DNA of 43,444 nt from Rhodoferax sp. (GTDB lineage Bacteria; Pseudomonadota; Gammaproteobacteria; Burkholderiales; Burkholderiaceae_C), in assembly GCF_025354435.1 (NCBI RefSeq), contig NZ_JANXMU010000022.1, positions 1 to 43,444 of the forward strand, read 5' to 3'. Below are positions 42,862-43,444 of this stretch, piece by piece. Every line of letters starts with the position of its first letter. Position 1 is the first letter of the stretch. A model generated the notes under the pieces. That model saw nothing but the letters and a program-made list of their open reading frames with translations, did no database searches and had not been told where the DNA came from. A program made the position numbers and the translations under genes.

Positions 42862-43306
42862 ATGGATAGCCAAACACTACTTAGTGAAGACTTAACCGCA
42901 GTAACCCAAAATGGTGCTGGGGCGTTGGGAAAGGATAATCTGCTAAGCCTCATAGAATCCATAATAGATCCTGGAATGCTGGTATTATCGCTATGGGGAG
43001 TGGCATTTTTCTTTGAAAGAACAGTGCCTCCAACCTACCTTATCCTTTCGGTCATAGTTTTTGCTATGACCTTTCCAGGAACGACACAACTACAGTCTTC
43101 TTTCCGGAAACTTGTCGCCCAAACACTGGTCAACTGGACCGCTATTGCAGCGCTTCTATTGGCTACCGGTATCGTTACGCGTTACATAAGCGGTTTCTCA
43201 CAAAATGCCCTAATTGCGTGGCTTTGGGTTGCGCCACTAACCCAAATTGTTGCACACCAGTTATTGCGATTCGTAGCACCTCTTATCGTTAATTTGCAAG
43301 GCCCTC
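42862..43306 (+). pseudogene. Undecaprenyl-phosphate sugar transferase (EPS priming), truncated by an IS
   Basis: The first 148 codons of a polyprenyl-phosphate hexose-1-phosphate transferase of the WcaJ/WbaP type. Four to five membrane helices are visible (ESIIDPGMLVLSLWGVAFFF; PPTYLILSVIVFAMTFPG; LVNWTAIAALLLATGIV; LIAWLWVAPLTQIVAHQLL), the usual N-terminal membrane module ahead of the nucleotide-binding and catalytic domains. The IS terminus begins at 43307, so the catalytic domain is separated or lost. The frame stays open through all 138 bp of IS to the window end. Base composition is more AT-rich than elsewhere. Confidence 0.8.
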
Positions 43307-43444
43307 TGACCTTGCCCTCGAAAAACGTATCCCTTGCTGAGTGTTTAAATTCACGCAAGGAGAACGGAAATGACGAAGACGGCGAGAGCGCGATACACGC
43401 TCGAATTCAAGCAAGAAGCAGTGCGACTGGTCGAGGGAGGTCAG
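43307..43444 (+). mobile_element. End of an IS3-like insertion sequence (right copy)
   Basis: Exact reverse complement of bases 1-138. The element starts TGACCTTGCCCTCGAAAAAC at 43307 inside the sugar transferase gene and runs off the window. The orfA gene begins at 43370. Confidence 0.9.
43370..43444 (+). CDS. IS3-family transposase orfA, N-terminal fragment (25 codons)
   Basis: Same 25 residues as the left copy, with AAGGAGAACGG just upstream of the ATG. The frame continues beyond the window. It is read in the same direction as, but in a different frame (+1) from, the interrupted sugar transferase. Confidence 0.8.
   Translation, partial: MTKTARARYTLEFKQEAVRLVEGGQ

Noticed and set aside
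42720-42962. 80-codon minus-strand frame in the AT-rich region
   Set aside because: It overlaps the start of the sugar transferase gene, lacks a ribosome binding site and recognisable features.

Overview
The window looks like a chromosomal segment of a GC-rich betaproteobacterium, most likely Comamonadaceae (Rhodoferax/Polaromonas/Acidovorax-like). The reasons are the rpsP-rimM-trmD-rplS and tilS-lysC-tRNA-Ser gene orders, the Burkholderiales style of the purine catabolic genes, and two dispersed hairpin repeat families of a kind I recall as abundant in that family. Taxonomy is inferred from content only. Both window ends carry the same 138-bp end of an IS3-like element in inverted orientation, with the orfA starts facing outward, so the ends are probably repeat-induced contig breaks.

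Layout. 0.2-3.2 kb: a DUF429 protein, an EamA exporter, a BLUF blue-light sensor and folE (GTP cyclohydrolase I). 3.4-11.8 kb: a nearly complete urate-to-ureidoglycolate pathway (puuD, xdhC, uraH, a GntR regulator, puuE, a uraD-allC fusion and an unusual M20 hydrolase). 12.1-17.5 kb: the malic enzyme maeB and a NitT/TauT-type ABC transporter whose binding protein is broken by one in-frame TAG. 17.5-24.7 kb: a DNA-repair/light cluster with an FNR-type promoter, a HiPIP, a DUF2256 mini-protein, an FeS-type (6-4) photolyase, a second photolyase-like protein that appears domain-swapped, an SDR lacking its catalytic Tyr, an MFS pump and a class-I photolyase. 24.8-42.2 kb: mostly housekeeping genes (tRNA-Ser, lysC, tilS, a GGDEF protein, a DEAD-box helicase, orn, an M48 protease, phhB, rsgA, hisC, a CobD-like protein, a Nudix hydrolase, the rplS-trmD-rimM-rpsP operon, a GNAT enzyme, a TM2 protein and a Pit phosphate transporter with its DUF47 partner). 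42.3-43.3 kb: a distinctly AT-rich stretch leading into an exopolysaccharide-type polyprenyl-phosphate sugar transferase that is cut by the IS.

How it works together. Urate is opened by membrane-bound PuuD, then processed by UraH, UraD, PuuE and AllC, probably under the GntR repressor whose palindrome lies in the uraH/gntR divergent spacer. Light-related functions recur: BLUF is co-transcribed with folE (pterin synthesis; folate is a photolyase antenna), three photolyase-family proteins are present, and phhB also acts on pterins. The most interesting part is the translationally overlapped operon HiPIP-DUF2256-FeS-photolyase-swapped photolyase-SDR behind a consensus FNR/ANR box.

The second theme is repeats. 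Family R1 (about 66 bp, arms near CTAGCGTA/TACGCTAG) sits between genes, in two cases directly against genes with non-ATG starts, and R1-like sequence also appears inside coding regions (clearest in tilS). Family R2 (about 90-120 bp) occurs three times within 5 kb around maeB and the ABC transporter.
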